A DNA stretch of 51,819 bases from Deltaproteobacteria bacterium (GTDB lineage: Bacteria; Myxococcota; Myxococcia; SLRQ01), in assembly GCA_007130885.1 (NCBI GenBank), contig SLRQ01000045.1:1-51819 (forward strand), read 5' to 3'. The stretch's first letter is position 1. Each line of letters starts with the position of its first letter. A program made the position numbers and the translations under genes. The notes under the pieces are model-generated. The model ran no database searches and was not told the DNA's origin. It worked only from the letters and a program-made list of their open reading frames with translations. This document shows, one piece after another, positions 8,830 to 17,927 of this stretch.

Positions 8830-10149
8830 ATGTTCAGCGCCATAGCAAACGTCTTCAAGATTTCTGACCTACGCAACCGTATATTTTTTACGGTGGCGAT
8901 GTTGGCGGTGTATCGGATTGGCATCTTCATCTCTACCCCAGGCGTGGACCGGGTAGTGATGCAAGAGTGGGTTGGCCAGCAAGGAGGCCTTCTCGGGATG
9001 TTCAATCTGTTTTCAGGGGGAGCTCTAGAGCAGCTTTCAATATTTGCTCTAGGCATTATGCCGTACATTAGCTCTAGCATTATTTTGCAGCTTCTGACGG
9101 TCGTCATTCCGGCTTTGGAAAAGCTCAAGAAGGAAGGTGAGGCAGGCCGGAAGAAGATGACGCAGTACACCCGCTACGGCACGATCCTCCTCGCATTAAT
9201 CCAGGGTATCGGTATCAGCTTCTATTTGGAGGATATCCAGGGTCCTGCCGGTGAGCTGGTGGTTCCTGGACCGGGGTGGGGGTTTCGCTTTACCACGGTG
9301 ATTACGCTTACCGCGGGCACCACCTTCCTCATGTGGCTGGGTGAGCAGATCACCGAGCGTGGTGTAGGAAACGGAATCTCGCTGATCATTTTCTCCGGAA
9401 TCGTGGCCATGGTGCCTTCGGCCATAGTTCAAACGTGGCAGATGGTGGCGGAGACCGAGCAGCTGGATCCGTTCCTATTGGTGTTCCTCGTGGTATTCAT
9501 GCTGCTCGTGGTCTCTTTCATCTGTTTCGTGGAGCGCGGGCAGAGACGCATACCAATCCAATACGCCAAACGTGTGGTTGGCCGTCAGTCTTATGGCGGG
9601 CAGGCGACTCACCTTCCGCTGAAGGTGAACACCGCCGGCGTCATCCCAGCCATTTTCGCTTCGTCGCTGCTGATGTTTCCGGCCACACTGGAGGGTTTGT
9701 CTCCGGTCTTCGCACAGCTCAACGAGTTGTTGCGTCTGGACGGCTGGCTTGGCAACGGCGTTTACGTGCTTCTGCTCGTCTTCTTCTGCTTCTTCTATAC
9801 GGCAGTTACATTCAACCCCGTGGATGTTGCAGACAACCTCAAGAAGTATGGAGGTTATATCCCGGGGATCAGACCCGGCAAGAAGACGGCGGAGTATATA
9901 GACCGGGTGCTGTCGAGAGTTACTTTCGGTGGCGCGATCTATCTTTCGGCGGTTTGTGTTCTACCCACGATCTTGATGACGCAGTTCGGTGTGCCCTTCT
10001 ACTTCGGTGGAACCAGCTTGCTGATCGTCGTAAGCGTTGGTCTGGATACCGTTCAGCAGATAGAGTCCCACCTCATCAGCAGGCACTATGAGGGCTTCAC
10101 CGGGCCTCGTGGTCCCAGAATTCGCGGGCGTTCGTCGCGTGCGGCTTGA
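8830..10149 (+). CDS. secY: Protein translocase subunit SecY
   Basis: A 439-residue SecY, the ten-helix channel of the Sec translocon in the inner membrane. It starts [20 protein letters not shown]. Family signatures include [20 protein letters not shown] with [14 protein letters not shown] (plug and TM2 region), the cytoplasmic loop [19 protein letters not shown], and [20 protein letters not shown] before TM9-10. Length is usual. It exports the many secreted and outer-membrane proteins encoded in this window, including the 4023-residue one, and supplies BamA substrates. GGCGGAGTGA upstream is a plausible ribosome-binding region. Confidence 0.98.
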   Translation: MFSAIANVFKISDLRNRIFFTVAMLAVYRIGIFISTPGVDRVVMQEWVGQQGGLLGMFNLFSGGALEQLSIFALGIMPYISSSIILQLLTVVIPALEKLKKEGEAGRKKMTQYTRYGTILLALIQGIGISFYLEDIQGPAGELVVPGPGWGFRFTTVITLTAGTTFLMWLGEQITERGVGNGISLIIFSGIVAMVPSAIVQTWQMVAETEQLDPFLLVFLVVFMLLVVSFICFVERGQRRIPIQYAKRVVGRQSYGGQATHLPLKVNTAGVIPAIFASSLLMFPATLEGLSPVFAQLNELLRLDGWLGNGVYVLLLVFFCFFYTAVTFNPVDVADNLKKYGGYIPGIRPGKKTAEYIDRVLSRVTFGGAIYLSAVCVLPTILMTQFGVPFYFGGTSLLIVVSVGLDTVQQIESHLISRHYEGFTGPRGPRIRGRSSRAA

Positions 10150-10166
10150 TAGAGAGTTGAACGGAA

Positions 10167-10811
10167 ATGCGAATCATTCTTTTTGGTGCCCCCGGCGCGG
10201 GGAAAGGTACTCAGGCCTCGAGGCTCGAGGAGGAGCTTGAGATTCCTCAAATCTCGACGGGTGAGATCCTGCGGCGAGCGAAGGCGGACGGCACGCCCAT
10301 GGGGCGAGCCGCATCTGAATACATGGATGCGGGCAAGCTGGTGCCGGATGAGGTCGTGGTAGGGATAGTCAAGGAGCGGATACAGCAGCCGGATGCTCAA
10401 AAAGGCTATATACTCGATGGTTTTCCTCGAACCCTGGCTCAGGCTAGGGAGCTGGAGGACATGCTGGAGAAGATAGGAGCCCCTATCGACAAGGTGGTCT
10501 CACTCGAGGTTCCCGAGAGCAATCTTGTCGAGAGGCTATCTGGAAGGAGATCGTGTCCCGAGTGCAAGGCTGGATATCACATGCAATTTGCTCCTCCTTC
10601 ACGGGACGAGATCTGTGACAAGTGTGGTGGGAGTCTGGTACATAGAGATGATGACCGGCCTGAGTCGGTACGCGAGCGCCTCCGCACATTCGAGGCTCAG
10701 ACGGCACCGGTGAAGGACTTCTATGAGTCCAAGGGCCGGCTGGCTCGTGTTGATGGTGTTGGCAAAATGGAAGAGGTGTTCGAACTCCTACGAGAGGCTC
10801 TGAGAAAGTAG
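10167..10811 (+). CDS. adk: Adenylate kinase, zinc-LID type
   Basis: A 214-residue adenylate kinase (ATP + AMP to 2 ADP). The P-loop [18 protein letters not shown] is at residues 7-24, the NMP-binding region includes [19 protein letters not shown], and [16 protein letters not shown] is the Walker B block. The LID carries four cysteines as CPEC and CDKC, the structural zinc form found in Gram-positives and various other phyla rather than the E. coli form. Placement after secY is normal; map and infA, which often follow, are absent. Confidence 0.97.
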   Translation: MRIILFGAPGAGKGTQASRLEEELEIPQISTGEILRRAKADGTPMGRAASEYMDAGKLVPDEVVVGIVKERIQQPDAQKGYILDGFPRTLAQARELEDMLEKIGAPIDKVVSLEVPESNLVERLSGRRSCPECKAGYHMQFAPPSRDEICDKCGGSLVHRDDDRPESVRERLRTFEAQTAPVKDFYESKGRLARVDGVGKMEEVFELLREALRK

Positions 10812-10887
10812 GGGGGTTGCGTATTTCGGCACTGTCTGGTATACGACGCCGCTTCCCGGGGGTTTGGATGCAGGAGGCTCCGAGGGC

Positions 10888-11004
10888 ATGAAGGTACGGG
10901 CATCAGTCAAAAAGATTTGCAAGGATTGCAAGATAATACGGCGCCGAGGGGTGGTACGCGTGATTTGCGCTTCCAATCCCAGGCACAAGCAGCGACAGGG
11001 TTGA
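10888..11004 (+). CDS. rpmJ: 50S ribosomal protein L36
   Basis: A 38-residue L36, too short for a usual ORF cutoff. It reads [20 protein letters not shown], then [18 protein letters not shown]. Cys11, Cys14, Cys27 and His33 make the zinc knuckle of the C+ form. GCAGGAGG lies about ten bases before ATG 10888. It directly precedes rpsM, as in most alpha-type operons, although infA is missing in front of it. Confidence 0.95.
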   Translation: MKVRASVKKICKDCKIIRRRGVVRVICASNPRHKQRQG

Positions 11005-11037
11005 TAGCGGCCCTGGACGGGGCTTTGGAGGTATACC

Positions 11038-11403
11038 GTGGCTCGAATCGCTGGCATCGATCTGCCGCGCGACAAACAGGTTGGAATCTCGCTCACATAC
11101 ATCTACGGGATCGGTCGACACACCGCCGGCGCGATTCTGGAGAGTGCGAAAGTAGATCCGGTTACGCGAACCAAGGATCTATCCGATGACGAGGTTCGGC
11201 GCATCCGCGACGTGATCGAAGAGGGTTGCAAGGTTGAGGGTGATCTCCGGCGTGAGATCAACATGAACATAAAGCGGCTGATGGATCTCGGCTGCTACAG
11301 AGGGCTTCGCCATCGCAAGGGGCTCCCCGTGCGTGGTCAGCGCACCCACACGAATGCTCGTACGCGCAAGGGGCCGAGGCGTTCGGCCGCTAGGCGAAGG
11401 TAA
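11038..11403 (+). CDS. rpsM: 30S ribosomal protein S13
   Basis: A 121-residue S13, which bridges to L5 and contacts P-site tRNA. It starts with GTG at 11038 after [31 protein letters not shown]. The helix-hairpin-helix block [20 protein letters not shown] and the C-terminal basic tail [20 protein letters not shown] are intact. S13 begins the alpha-operon part of the superoperon. Confidence 0.97.
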   Translation: MARIAGIDLPRDKQVGISLTYIYGIGRHTAGAILESAKVDPVTRTKDLSDDEVRRIRDVIEEGCKVEGDLRREINMNIKRLMDLGCYRGLRHRKGLPVRGQRTHTNARTRKGPRRSAARRR

Positions 11404-11437
11404 ACCGAAAAAGCTGGTTAGCTTTCAAGAGGACTAG

Positions 11438-11821
11438 ATGGCCGAGAAGAAGGGTAAAAGAAAGGTCAAGAAGAACATCCCTGTGGGCATCGTGCACGTA
11501 CAGGCGACCTTCAACAACACCATTATCACTATCACCGATGCTTCGGGTGGAGTGATCGCGTGGGCGTCGGCGGGTGCCAAGGGATTCAAGGGGTCGCGCA
11601 AGTCAACCCCATTCGCGGCGCAAGTAGCCGCTGGCGATGCCGCCGCCAAAGCCATGGAGCACGGCGTTCGACAGGTTTCGGTGATGGTGAAGGGCCCCGG
11701 TTCTGGGCGAGAGTCCGCTCTTCGCGCTATCGGAGCCGCCGGCTTGAAAGTCACTTTGATTAAGGATGTTACTCCTATTCCGCACAACGGATGCAGGCCG
11801 CCCAAGAGGCGTCGCGTCTGA
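11438..11821 (+). CDS. rpsK: 30S ribosomal protein S11
   Basis: A 127-residue S11 of the 30S platform near the E site. Family blocks are [40 protein letters not shown] and [20 protein letters not shown]; the end [17 protein letters not shown] is standard. The N-terminal [14 protein letters not shown] is lysine rich, as usual. AAGAGGA upstream serves as ribosome-binding site. Confidence 0.97.
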   Translation: MAEKKGKRKVKKNIPVGIVHVQATFNNTIITITDASGGVIAWASAGAKGFKGSRKSTPFAAQVAAGDAAAKAMEHGVRQVSVMVKGPGSGRESALRAIGAAGLKVTLIKDVTPIPHNGCRPPKRRRV

Positions 11822-11845
11822 TTACCAGTTGGGACAAGTTACGAA

Positions 11846-12472
11846 ATGGCACGATACGTCGAGTCAGTATGCCGTCTTTGCAGGCGCGAGAATCTTAAAA
11901 TGTATCTCAAGGGTGATCGTTGCTATAGCGATAAATGCGCCATCGAGCGCCGCCCTTACCCGCCTGGCCAGCACGGGCAAGGCCGTACCAAGTTCTCCGA
12001 GTACGGCGTGCAGCTACGGGAAAAACAGAAGGTAAAGCGGATGTACGGGCTGCTGGAGCGGCAGTTCCACGGATATTATCTGAAGGCGTCGCGGAAGAAG
12101 GGAAAGACGGGCGAGACATTGCTCACTCTTCTCGAATCACGGCTGGATAACGTCGTGTTCAGAATGGGGTTTGCGGATACGCGCTCGGAAGCTCGGCAGT
12201 TTGTCCGTCACGGGCACATACGAGTCGATGGTCGAAAGGTGAATATTCCATCGTATCAGTTGCGGCCGGGCATGATCGTCTCCGTGCGGGAAAAGAGCCG
12301 CGAGATGGGAAGGATACAAGCGGCGCTCGAAGCTGTTGACAGGCGGAGTATTCCAGGTTGGTTGGAGCTGGACAAAGAAGCTTTCGCCGGCAAAGTAATG
12401 GCGGCACCGGCACGTGAGGACATCACGATGCCCATTCAGGAAAGCCTAATTGTCGAGCTTTATTCGAAGTAG
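11846..12472 (+). CDS. rpsD: 30S ribosomal protein S4, zinc-binding form
   Basis: A 208-residue S4, an assembly initiator of the 30S body that in E. coli also represses the alpha operon. The N-terminal domain has Cys pairs CRLC and CYSDKC (a zinc knuckle, C+ form), then [20 protein letters not shown]. The S4 domain is seen as [20 protein letters not shown] and [21 protein letters not shown] 6-bp hairpin lies 14 bases after the stop. Confidence 0.97.
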   Translation: MARYVESVCRLCRRENLKMYLKGDRCYSDKCAIERRPYPPGQHGQGRTKFSEYGVQLREKQKVKRMYGLLERQFHGYYLKASRKKGKTGETLLTLLESRLDNVVFRMGFADTRSEARQFVRHGHIRVDGRKVNIPSYQLRPGMIVSVREKSREMGRIQAALEAVDRRSIPGWLELDKEAFAGKVMAAPAREDITMPIQESLIVELYSK

Positions 12473-12486
12473 ACCTCGAGTTTTTG

Positions 12487-12502
12487 TGGTCCTAAAGGAC
12501 CA
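12487..12502 (+). promoter_or_regulatory. Perfect 6-bp hairpin between rpsD and rpoA
   Basis: TGGTCC (12487-12492) pairs with GGACCA (12497-12502) around a TAAA tetraloop. A short T-run precedes rather than follows it, so it is not a + strand terminator. It lies just ahead of the rpoA ribosome-binding region (AGGGGAAG) and could modulate RpoA synthesis or RNA processing. This is inference. Confidence 0.4.
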
Positions 12503-12522
12503 GGTCAGGGGAAGTCCAAGAT

Positions 12523-13572
12523 ATGGCCGAAGCAATCGTCGCCAAGAACTGGCGTGAACTCATCAAGCCTCGCGGCTTGACTGTGGACACCGAATCGTTG
12601 ACCCGTAACTACGGCAAGTTTACGGCCGAACCGCTCGAGAGGGGGTTTGGTCTGACGCTTGGTAATGCGTTGCGCCGAGTGTTGCTGTCGTCTCTTCAGG
12701 GGACGGCCATTACTTCGGTGAGAATCGATGGGGTGGATCACGAGTTTACAACCATCCCGGAGGTGGTCGAGGACGTAACCGACATCATCTTGAACCTCAA
12801 GGAAGTGCTGCTTGGCATCGACAGTGGGGAGTTGCGTACGATGACGCTCCAGGCACAGGGTCCAAAGGAGGTCAAGGCCGGGGATATCGTCGCGGACAGC
12901 GCAGTCGAGGTGCTGAACCCCGACCAGCATATCTGTACTTTGGCCGAGGGCGGGAAGTTGTCCATGGAGATGTCCTGCAGGAGAGGTCGGGGCTACGTTC
13001 CCGCCGAGCAGAACAAGGTAGAGGGACAGCCTATCGGTACAATCACGGTCGATTCCCTCTTCTCGCCCATCAGAAAGGTCAATTACAACGTGACCAACGC
13101 CCGTGTCGCGCAGCGCACGGACTACGACAAGCTGGTTCTGGAGGTTTGGACCGACGGTTCGGTGGAACCTCAAGACGCGGTTGCTTTTGCGGCCAAGATC
13201 GTCAAGGACCAGCTAAACATATTCATTAACTTCGATGAGACAGAGGAACCGGCGGAGATTCAGGAGGCCGAAGAGGCCGAGCCGGCGACCATGAACGAGA
13301 ATCTATACCGTTCGGTCGATGAGCTGGAACTCTCGGTTCGTTCCCAGAACTGCCTGCAGAACGCCAATATACGGACGATAGGCGATCTCGTGCAGAAGAC
13401 GGAGGCCGAGATGCTCAAGACGAAGAACTTCGGGCGTAAGTCTCTCAAGGAGATAAAGGAGATTCTCGCCGAAATGGGACTCTCCCTCGGTATGAAGCTT
13501 GATAACTGGGATCCCAAGGCTCCTCCTCCATCATCTTCAAGTTCACAGCAGGCATCCAGCGACAGACAGTAG
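12523..13572 (+). CDS. rpoA: DNA-directed RNA polymerase subunit alpha
   Basis: A 349-residue alpha subunit, which dimerises to assemble the polymerase core and contacts UP elements and activators. The N-terminal domain shows [20 protein letters not shown] and [20 protein letters not shown]. The C-terminal domain shows [20 protein letters not shown] and [20 protein letters not shown]. An acidic, Glu/Ala-rich linker (around residues 240-262) joins them, and the end is a Ser/Gln tail ([16 protein letters not shown]), about 20 residues longer than E. coli RpoA. Confidence 0.97.
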   Translation: MAEAIVAKNWRELIKPRGLTVDTESLTRNYGKFTAEPLERGFGLTLGNALRRVLLSSLQGTAITSVRIDGVDHEFTTIPEVVEDVTDIILNLKEVLLGIDSGELRTMTLQAQGPKEVKAGDIVADSAVEVLNPDQHICTLAEGGKLSMEMSCRRGRGYVPAEQNKVEGQPIGTITVDSLFSPIRKVNYNVTNARVAQRTDYDKLVLEVWTDGSVEPQDAVAFAAKIVKDQLNIFINFDETEEPAEIQEAEEAEPATMNENLYRSVDELELSVRSQNCLQNANIRTIGDLVQKTEAEMLKTKNFGRKSLKEIKEILAEMGLSLGMKLDNWDPKAPPPSSSSSQQASSDRQ

Positions 13573-13637
13573 TAGATTCGAGCATTGGTTCCGGGAAGTG
13601 ATTTCTCGAGAATCGGCTCAAACGGTCGGAGCAAGTC

Positions 13638-14006
13638 ATGCGTCACCAAAAGAGCCGTCGCAAGCTCAACAGAACCAGCAGCCACCGGCGGGCCATGTTG
13701 TCGAACATGGCAGCATCGCTTCTTCAGCATGAGCGCATCCGAACGACCGATGCGAAGGCGAAGGAAGTGCGGCGCGTAACGGAGCGTCTCATAACCATGG
13801 CTAAGAAGGGTGGACTGGCTAATCGTCGCCTCGCCTATAGGACCGTTCGCGATCGGGCGATTCTAGGCAAGCTCTTCGACGAAATCGGCCCCCGGTACTC
13901 GGAACGCCCGGGTGGGTATACGCGCATTCTAAAGCTGGGATACCGGCGAGGAGACAACGCCGCGCTCTCGCTAATCGAACTGGTCGAGGATTCTTCCGAG
14001 GCCTGA
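13638..14006 (+). CDS. rplQ: 50S ribosomal protein L17
   Basis: A 122-residue L17 beside the tunnel exit and the last gene of the superoperon. [20 protein letters not shown] with [20 protein letters not shown] is the conserved N-terminal half, and [20 protein letters not shown] then [12 protein letters not shown] is the conserved C-terminus. The gap from rpoA is 65 bases. The 139 bases after the stop have no clear hairpin-plus-T-run terminator. Confidence 0.97.
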   Translation: MRHQKSRRKLNRTSSHRRAMLSNMAASLLQHERIRTTDAKAKEVRRVTERLITMAKKGGLANRRLAYRTVRDRAILGKLFDEIGPRYSERPGGYTRILKLGYRRGDNAALSLIELVEDSSEA

Positions 14007-14145
14007 TTCCAGCCATTTTGATTATCGGCCCCAGGCTTCTCACACCCGTTGCACGCATGAGGTGACGAATCGAGCGGGCGGGCGTTTTACGATTTGGACG
14101 GCGTTGGTGTTCCTCAAAGAGACGTTTTTGCGCTAGTCTTCAGCG

Positions 14146-16002
14146 GTGCGCATATCGCTTCGACTCACTTTGACTTTGGTTGCCGCGGCTGTGGTTCCCT
14201 TGGTCGTCGCTGGTCTGCTCTGGGCTGATCTCGGCAGGAAGGCGCTGGAGGCTCAGGTCAGGGCCGGACAGGTCACCGTAGCTCGACGCGTGGCAGACGG
14301 CGTAGGGCAGTGGCTTTCCGAAACGACGGGTCGCATGCGGCTTTCCGTTGAGCTTTTCGACCTTTACCGATTGGACAGGGAGTCACTTGTAGGTGCGCTG
14401 CGCATAGTCTACTGGCAGGTAGAGGAGGCGGCGACCGTTGCCCTCTACGATGAGACGGGAGAGTTGCTTGTTCCCGCCGTTTATCGTGGCGATGACGAGG
14501 TTCGCGGAGGTCGACTGCCGGCCGATCCTTCCGAGGTCGAGAGATTTCACAGCCATGTCCCCCTGGAGAAAGCCCGTGCGGCGGAAGGCGGCGTGGCTGT
14601 TGGCTCTCCTTATCTATGCCGAAGACGTCACTCGGTGATGGTCCCCATAGCTGTCGGCGTGCGTAGAGCTTCCGCCGAGGCCCCCTGGGTCATGGCCGCG
14701 GAGGTAGCCCTTCGCCCTGTTCAAGACTTAGTTGGAAGGCTCTCACACCAGGCTGTCGGAGTGGTTTATCTTCTCGACGAGAAGGGCGGTATTTTGGCCC
14801 ATCCCAGTGGTCAAAGGTTGATGGAGTCCGTTGCCCGGCCTCAAATACTCGAGCTTGCCGGCACGGGTGGCAGCGCCGCCCACGAGATGCTGACGGGACA
14901 TGGCGACAGGCTTCTTGCTGCATCCGCGGCAATGGAGGGCATCCCTTGGGTAGCGGTGGTCGAGCAATCCGAGGCAGAGGCTTTTGCGCCGGTGCGAGCC
15001 ATTGAACGTCGTACGATGATCGTAATCGGCTTGGCCTTGGTGTTCGCGATAGGGATCGGAACTCTGCTGTCAAGCGGTATATCGAGACCCATGGCGGCGG
15101 CCTCGGCTGGAGCTAGGGCGATCGCTTCCGGCGATCTGACCAGTCGTTTGCCTGAAAATGGTCCGCGGGAGGTTAGAGATCTTGCGCGAGCTTTCAATTC
15201 GATGGCGGAAGCTCTCGCCGACTCGCAGACCGAAATCGAGGGATTCAACAAGGAGCTTCAACGCCGCGTTTCCGAGCGAACGGACGATTTGAAAAAGGCC
15301 CAGGCGGAACTCTTACAGACACGAAAGCTTGCGGCTATAGGGGAGCTGGGCGCGGGCGTGGCTCACGAGATCAACAATCCTCTCACGGGTATTCTGGGCG
15401 TTACCCAGCTTCTGCTTAGAAAGAGAGACGAAGAGGATGCCGAGACTCGTCTGCTTCGTAGGGTGGAGGAGGACGCCAAGAGGTGTCGTGAGATCACGAT
15501 GAACCTGTTGCGTTTCTCGGAGCAGCAGGAAGCCGGAGCAAGGGAGAACACCGATCTCGACGCTATAGCGGACTCGGCCTTGTCTTTGTACTCATCCCTG
15601 CTTGAAAGCAGGGGGATACTAGTTGAAAAGGAGATGTCCAAGGAGCCTTTGCACGTCATAGCCAATCCGGGGCAGATCCAGCAAGCTCTGCTCAACCTGC
15701 TGTCGAATGCAGGCCATGCAACCCCAGAAGGCGGGAAGATCCGCTTGGAAACCGGAAAGGAAGAACTCTTCGCGGTTGTGAGAGTGATCGACACTGGGCG
15801 TGGAATCCCGAAGGAAAACCTAGACAGGATCTTTGAGCCGTTCTTCACGACCAAGGATGACTGGCGAGGAGCGGGGTTGGGACTGTCCGTTACCTACAAC
15901 ATCGTCGAATCCCATAATGGCACCATCGATGTGGAGAGCGTGCCAGACGAGGGTACTGTAGTTGCCATTCGCTTGCCGCTACCTGATAGACTGAAGGCAT
16001 GA
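14146..16002 (+). CDS. Membrane sensor histidine kinase (HAMP, HisKA, HATPase)
   Basis: A 618-residue protein starting at GTG 14146. An N-terminal membrane helix (about residues 8-26, LTLVAAAVVPLVVAGLLW) and a second one (about 287-309, TMIVIGLALVFAIGIGTLLS) enclose a roughly 260-residue extracytoplasmic sensor region of unknown ligand, possibly Cache-like. A HAMP domain and a coiled coil follow. HisKA has the phospho-acceptor His407 in GVAHEINNPLTGILGVTQLL. The ATPase part has LLNLLSNAGHATPEGG (N box), VIDTGRGIP (G1) and GAGLGLSVTYNIV (G2). The NPLTG context resembles NtrB/ZraS-like kinases. The stop overlaps the next ATG (ATGA), and a receiver-domain protein follows two genes on, probably its partner. 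Confidence 0.93.
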   Translation: MRISLRLTLTLVAAAVVPLVVAGLLWADLGRKALEAQVRAGQVTVARRVADGVGQWLSETTGRMRLSVELFDLYRLDRESLVGALRIVYWQVEEAATVALYDETGELLVPAVYRGDDEVRGGRLPADPSEVERFHSHVPLEKARAAEGGVAVGSPYLCRRRHSVMVPIAVGVRRASAEAPWVMAAEVALRPVQDLVGRLSHQAVGVVYLLDEKGGILAHPSGQRLMESVARPQILELAGTGGSAAHEMLTGHGDRLLAASAAMEGIPWVAVVEQSEAEAFAPVRAIERRTMIVIGLALVFAIGIGTLLSSGISRPMAAASAGARAIASGDLTSRLPENGPREVRDLARAFNSMAEALADSQTEIEGFNKELQRRVSERTDDLKKAQAELLQTRKLAAIGELGAGVAHEINNPLTGILGVTQLLLRKRDEEDAETRLLRRVEEDAKRCREITMNLLRFSEQQEAGARENTDLDAIADSALSLYSSLLESRGILVEKEMSKEPLHVIANPGQIQQALLNLLSNAGHATPEGGKIRLETGKEELFAVVRVIDTGRGIPKENLDRIFEPFFTTKDDWRGAGLGLSVTYNIVESHNGTIDVESVPDEGTVVAIRLPLPDRLKA

Positions 16003-16922
16003 GCCTTATGGCAGCAAAGATATGGACGCTGACGTGCGTCTTTTTGACGGCTGCGGGCCTGGTCGTCAACATCTGGCTGCTTCAGGAGGAAGGCTCTACC
16101 GCGCCGGTCAACGAGAAGGAGCAGGAAAGCTACATCGTGGGCTCGGTTTTGGTCGCCTCCGTCGTCGGTGTCGTGGAGGCCAAGAGAAAAGACGGTGAGT
16201 GGAGGACCCTCGAACTCGGCTCCAGCCTTTCTCGCGGCGATATGATCCGCACAGGAGATTTCAGCCAGGTAATGCTTCGCCCGACGGATGAATCGACGCT
16301 AACAATATCGCCCAATACCGACTTCACCATCGGCGAAGAAACTCTTACCGCATCAAGATATACCCTAAACATGGGTAGAATTTCCGCGGATATCCGTGCG
16401 GAGCAAGAAAGGATATACGAGTTTCGTTCGGGCGGGGGCGAGGTGACCGCCGACGCGAGGCAGGGGGAGTTTCAGCTCATTACGGATGGAGGGGGCTTCA
16501 TGGGAGTCACAACGGAGCGGGGCGAGGTCGGCCTTTCGTCCGAGGGCCGACGGGTGGTTGTGACCGAGGGCCAGCAAGCTGTTGCCATGCCAGGCTCTCC
16601 TCCCAAGGATCCCTTACCGATTCCGGAAGAAGTTCTTCTCGAGGTGCGTTGGCCCGACGCTCCCACGGAAGAGGATGTCGTAAAGGTTGCGGGCCGTACG
16701 GACGTCGGCACACGCCTTCGGCTTGGCGGAAAGCTGGTGCCGGTCGAGCGAGATGGCAGCTTCGAAGTCGAGGTTCCCATGGGTGAGGGTGAGAACCAAT
16801 TCGTAATAACGGCAGAGGACGGTTCCGGGAATATTCAGCGCTCCGAAAGTCCGATTGTAGTTCGCCGGGTTCCTCAACCTCCCCCTCTGGAAATCAGGGT
16901 TGAAGGCAGTGTTTGGGAGTAG
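15999..16922 (+). CDS. FecR-domain membrane-anchored protein with C-terminal Ig-like module
   Basis: A 307-residue protein with one N-terminal membrane helix (about residues 7-26, WTLTCVFLTAAGLVVNIWLL), so most of it is periplasmic. Residues about 48-200 match a FecR-like domain: SVLVASVVGVVEAKRKDGEW, RGDMIRTGDFSQVMLRPTDE, GEFQLITDGGGFMGVTTERG. Residues about 215-295 resemble a bacterial Ig-like (glucodextranase-B-like) module: GRTDVGTRLRLGGKLVPVER, MGEGENQFVITAEDGSGN. FecR domains usually sense or bind at the envelope and act with ECF sigma/anti-sigma systems, but none is encoded here. The four-base overlap with the kinase gene suggests it works with the kinase, perhaps as an accessory sensor. 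Function is inferred. Confidence 0.85.
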   Translation: MSLMAAKIWTLTCVFLTAAGLVVNIWLLQEEGSTAPVNEKEQESYIVGSVLVASVVGVVEAKRKDGEWRTLELGSSLSRGDMIRTGDFSQVMLRPTDESTLTISPNTDFTIGEETLTASRYTLNMGRISADIRAEQERIYEFRSGGGEVTADARQGEFQLITDGGGFMGVTTERGEVGLSSEGRRVVVTEGQQAVAMPGSPPKDPLPIPEEVLLEVRWPDAPTEEDVVKVAGRTDVGTRLRLGGKLVPVERDGSFEVEVPMGEGENQFVITAEDGSGNIQRSESPIVVRRVPQPPPLEIRVEGSVWE

Positions 16923-16991
16923 CGTGATGCCGAGATCGATAAGCGAGAGCATTCAGGAGCTGCGCCGGCGAAACGTCAACGGAGGAGCGGA

Positions 16992-17444
16992 ATGAGCCCA
17001 GGTGCAAAGCATATTCTCGTCGTGGACGACGAGGACGCAATTAACGAGCTTCTTGGGGACCTTCTCAATGAAGCTGGATATCGGGTCTCTTTTGCCACTA
17101 CCTGCCAAGATGGTCTTGATGCGCTGGGCAAGGCCGATCTCGATCTCGTGATCGTTGACAAGAACCTGCCGGACGATTCGGGAATGGAAATAATTCGCCA
17201 GGCCAGGCGGGACGAGGATGGTCCAGAAGCCATCATGATCACGGGTTATGGATCTTTGGAGACGGCAATCGAGGCGATGGATCTCGGGGCCAGGGGTTAC
17301 CTGCTGAAGCCTTTCGAGGATCTAGGCGAGATCCTCGAGAAAGTTCAGAAGGTCCTGGCGGCGGCGGAGGAGAGGAGCAAAATGAAAGCCCTCATAGAGC
17401 AGCTCCGAAAGACGAACGACGCCGCCGCCGGAAGAGGTGAGTAG
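16992..17444 (+). CDS. Single-domain response regulator (receiver only)
   Basis: A 150-residue protein made of one receiver domain (residues 7-120). Acidic pocket Asp12/Asp13 (ILVVDDEDAI), phospho-acceptor Asp56 (LVIVDKNLPDDSG), Thr84 (IMITGYGSLETAIEAMDLGA) and Lys106 (YLLKPFED) are all present. After it comes only a short coiled-coil-like helix (EERSKMKALIEQLRK), with no DNA-binding or AAA+ output domain. It may therefore signal through protein contact or phosphotransfer. GGAGGAGCGG gives a good ribosome-binding site. The start is 69 bases after the FecR-like gene. Confidence 0.93.
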   Translation: MSPGAKHILVVDDEDAINELLGDLLNEAGYRVSFATTCQDGLDALGKADLDLVIVDKNLPDDSGMEIIRQARRDEDGPEAIMITGYGSLETAIEAMDLGARGYLLKPFEDLGEILEKVQKVLAAAEERSKMKALIEQLRKTNDAAAGRGE

Positions 17445-17465
17445 TCTACATATGGCTTTGGCGGC

Positions 17466-17927
17466 TTAGGGGAGGTACTCGTGACTTCCCGCTTGTGTTG
17501 AAACCGTGACGCTATGAGGCCGGAAGTCAGAGGGAGTCTGCTCGTCTTCATCCCTACCATGTCTCGAGAAGTCGGTGACGGGGACAAGTATGCTGTCTTG
17601 TGGTCGTAAGGTATGACGCTCGTAAGTCCAGTTGCCTGGAAGAGTTATCTTGACGTTCCGCCACGGATCCGAGCTGTCGTTCGTAACGGAGATCCAATGG
17701 TCTCCGAGCATTTCACGCACGTGAACGGTTGCCCCGAGAGGATTGCGATCTTCCGCGGATAACCCCGCCGCCACGGAGACTATGGACAAACCCAGCCAGC
17801 CCACCAGTACGGCCACCCGCCATTTGAAGAACTTGCTGGAAGCCCGCAACACCTGGAGGAGGCGAGTCATCGGCTTGGAATCAGCAGCAGCTGCCGTGGT
17901 GGCTACTTTCTTTCTTTCGTCGCTCAT
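17466..17927 (-). CDS. Hypothetical membrane-anchored protein
   Basis: A 153-residue protein I do not recognise. Residues 1-33 are polar and cytoplasmic; about 36-55 form one hydrophobic helix ([20 protein letters not shown]); the rest should be periplasmic and is predicted to be beta-rich (GDHWISVTNDSSDPWRNVKI), resembling a small beta-sandwich. The start overlaps the TPR gene stop as ATGA (17924-17927), so the two are probably coupled and may form a pair in the envelope. It converges with the response regulator gene with a 21-base gap. Confidence 0.75.
   Translation of the reverse strand: MSDERKKVATTAAAADSKPMTRLLQVLRASSKFFKWRVAVLVGWLGLSIVSVAAGLSAEDRNPLGATVHVREMLGDHWISVTNDSSDPWRNVKITLPGNWTYERHTLRPQDSILVPVTDFSRHGRDEDEQTPSDFRPHSVTVSTQAGSHEYLP

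Noticed and set aside
14007..14145. Terminator expected after rplQ
   Set aside because: I found no hairpin followed by a T-run; short GC stretches near 14070-14090 are too weak to call.
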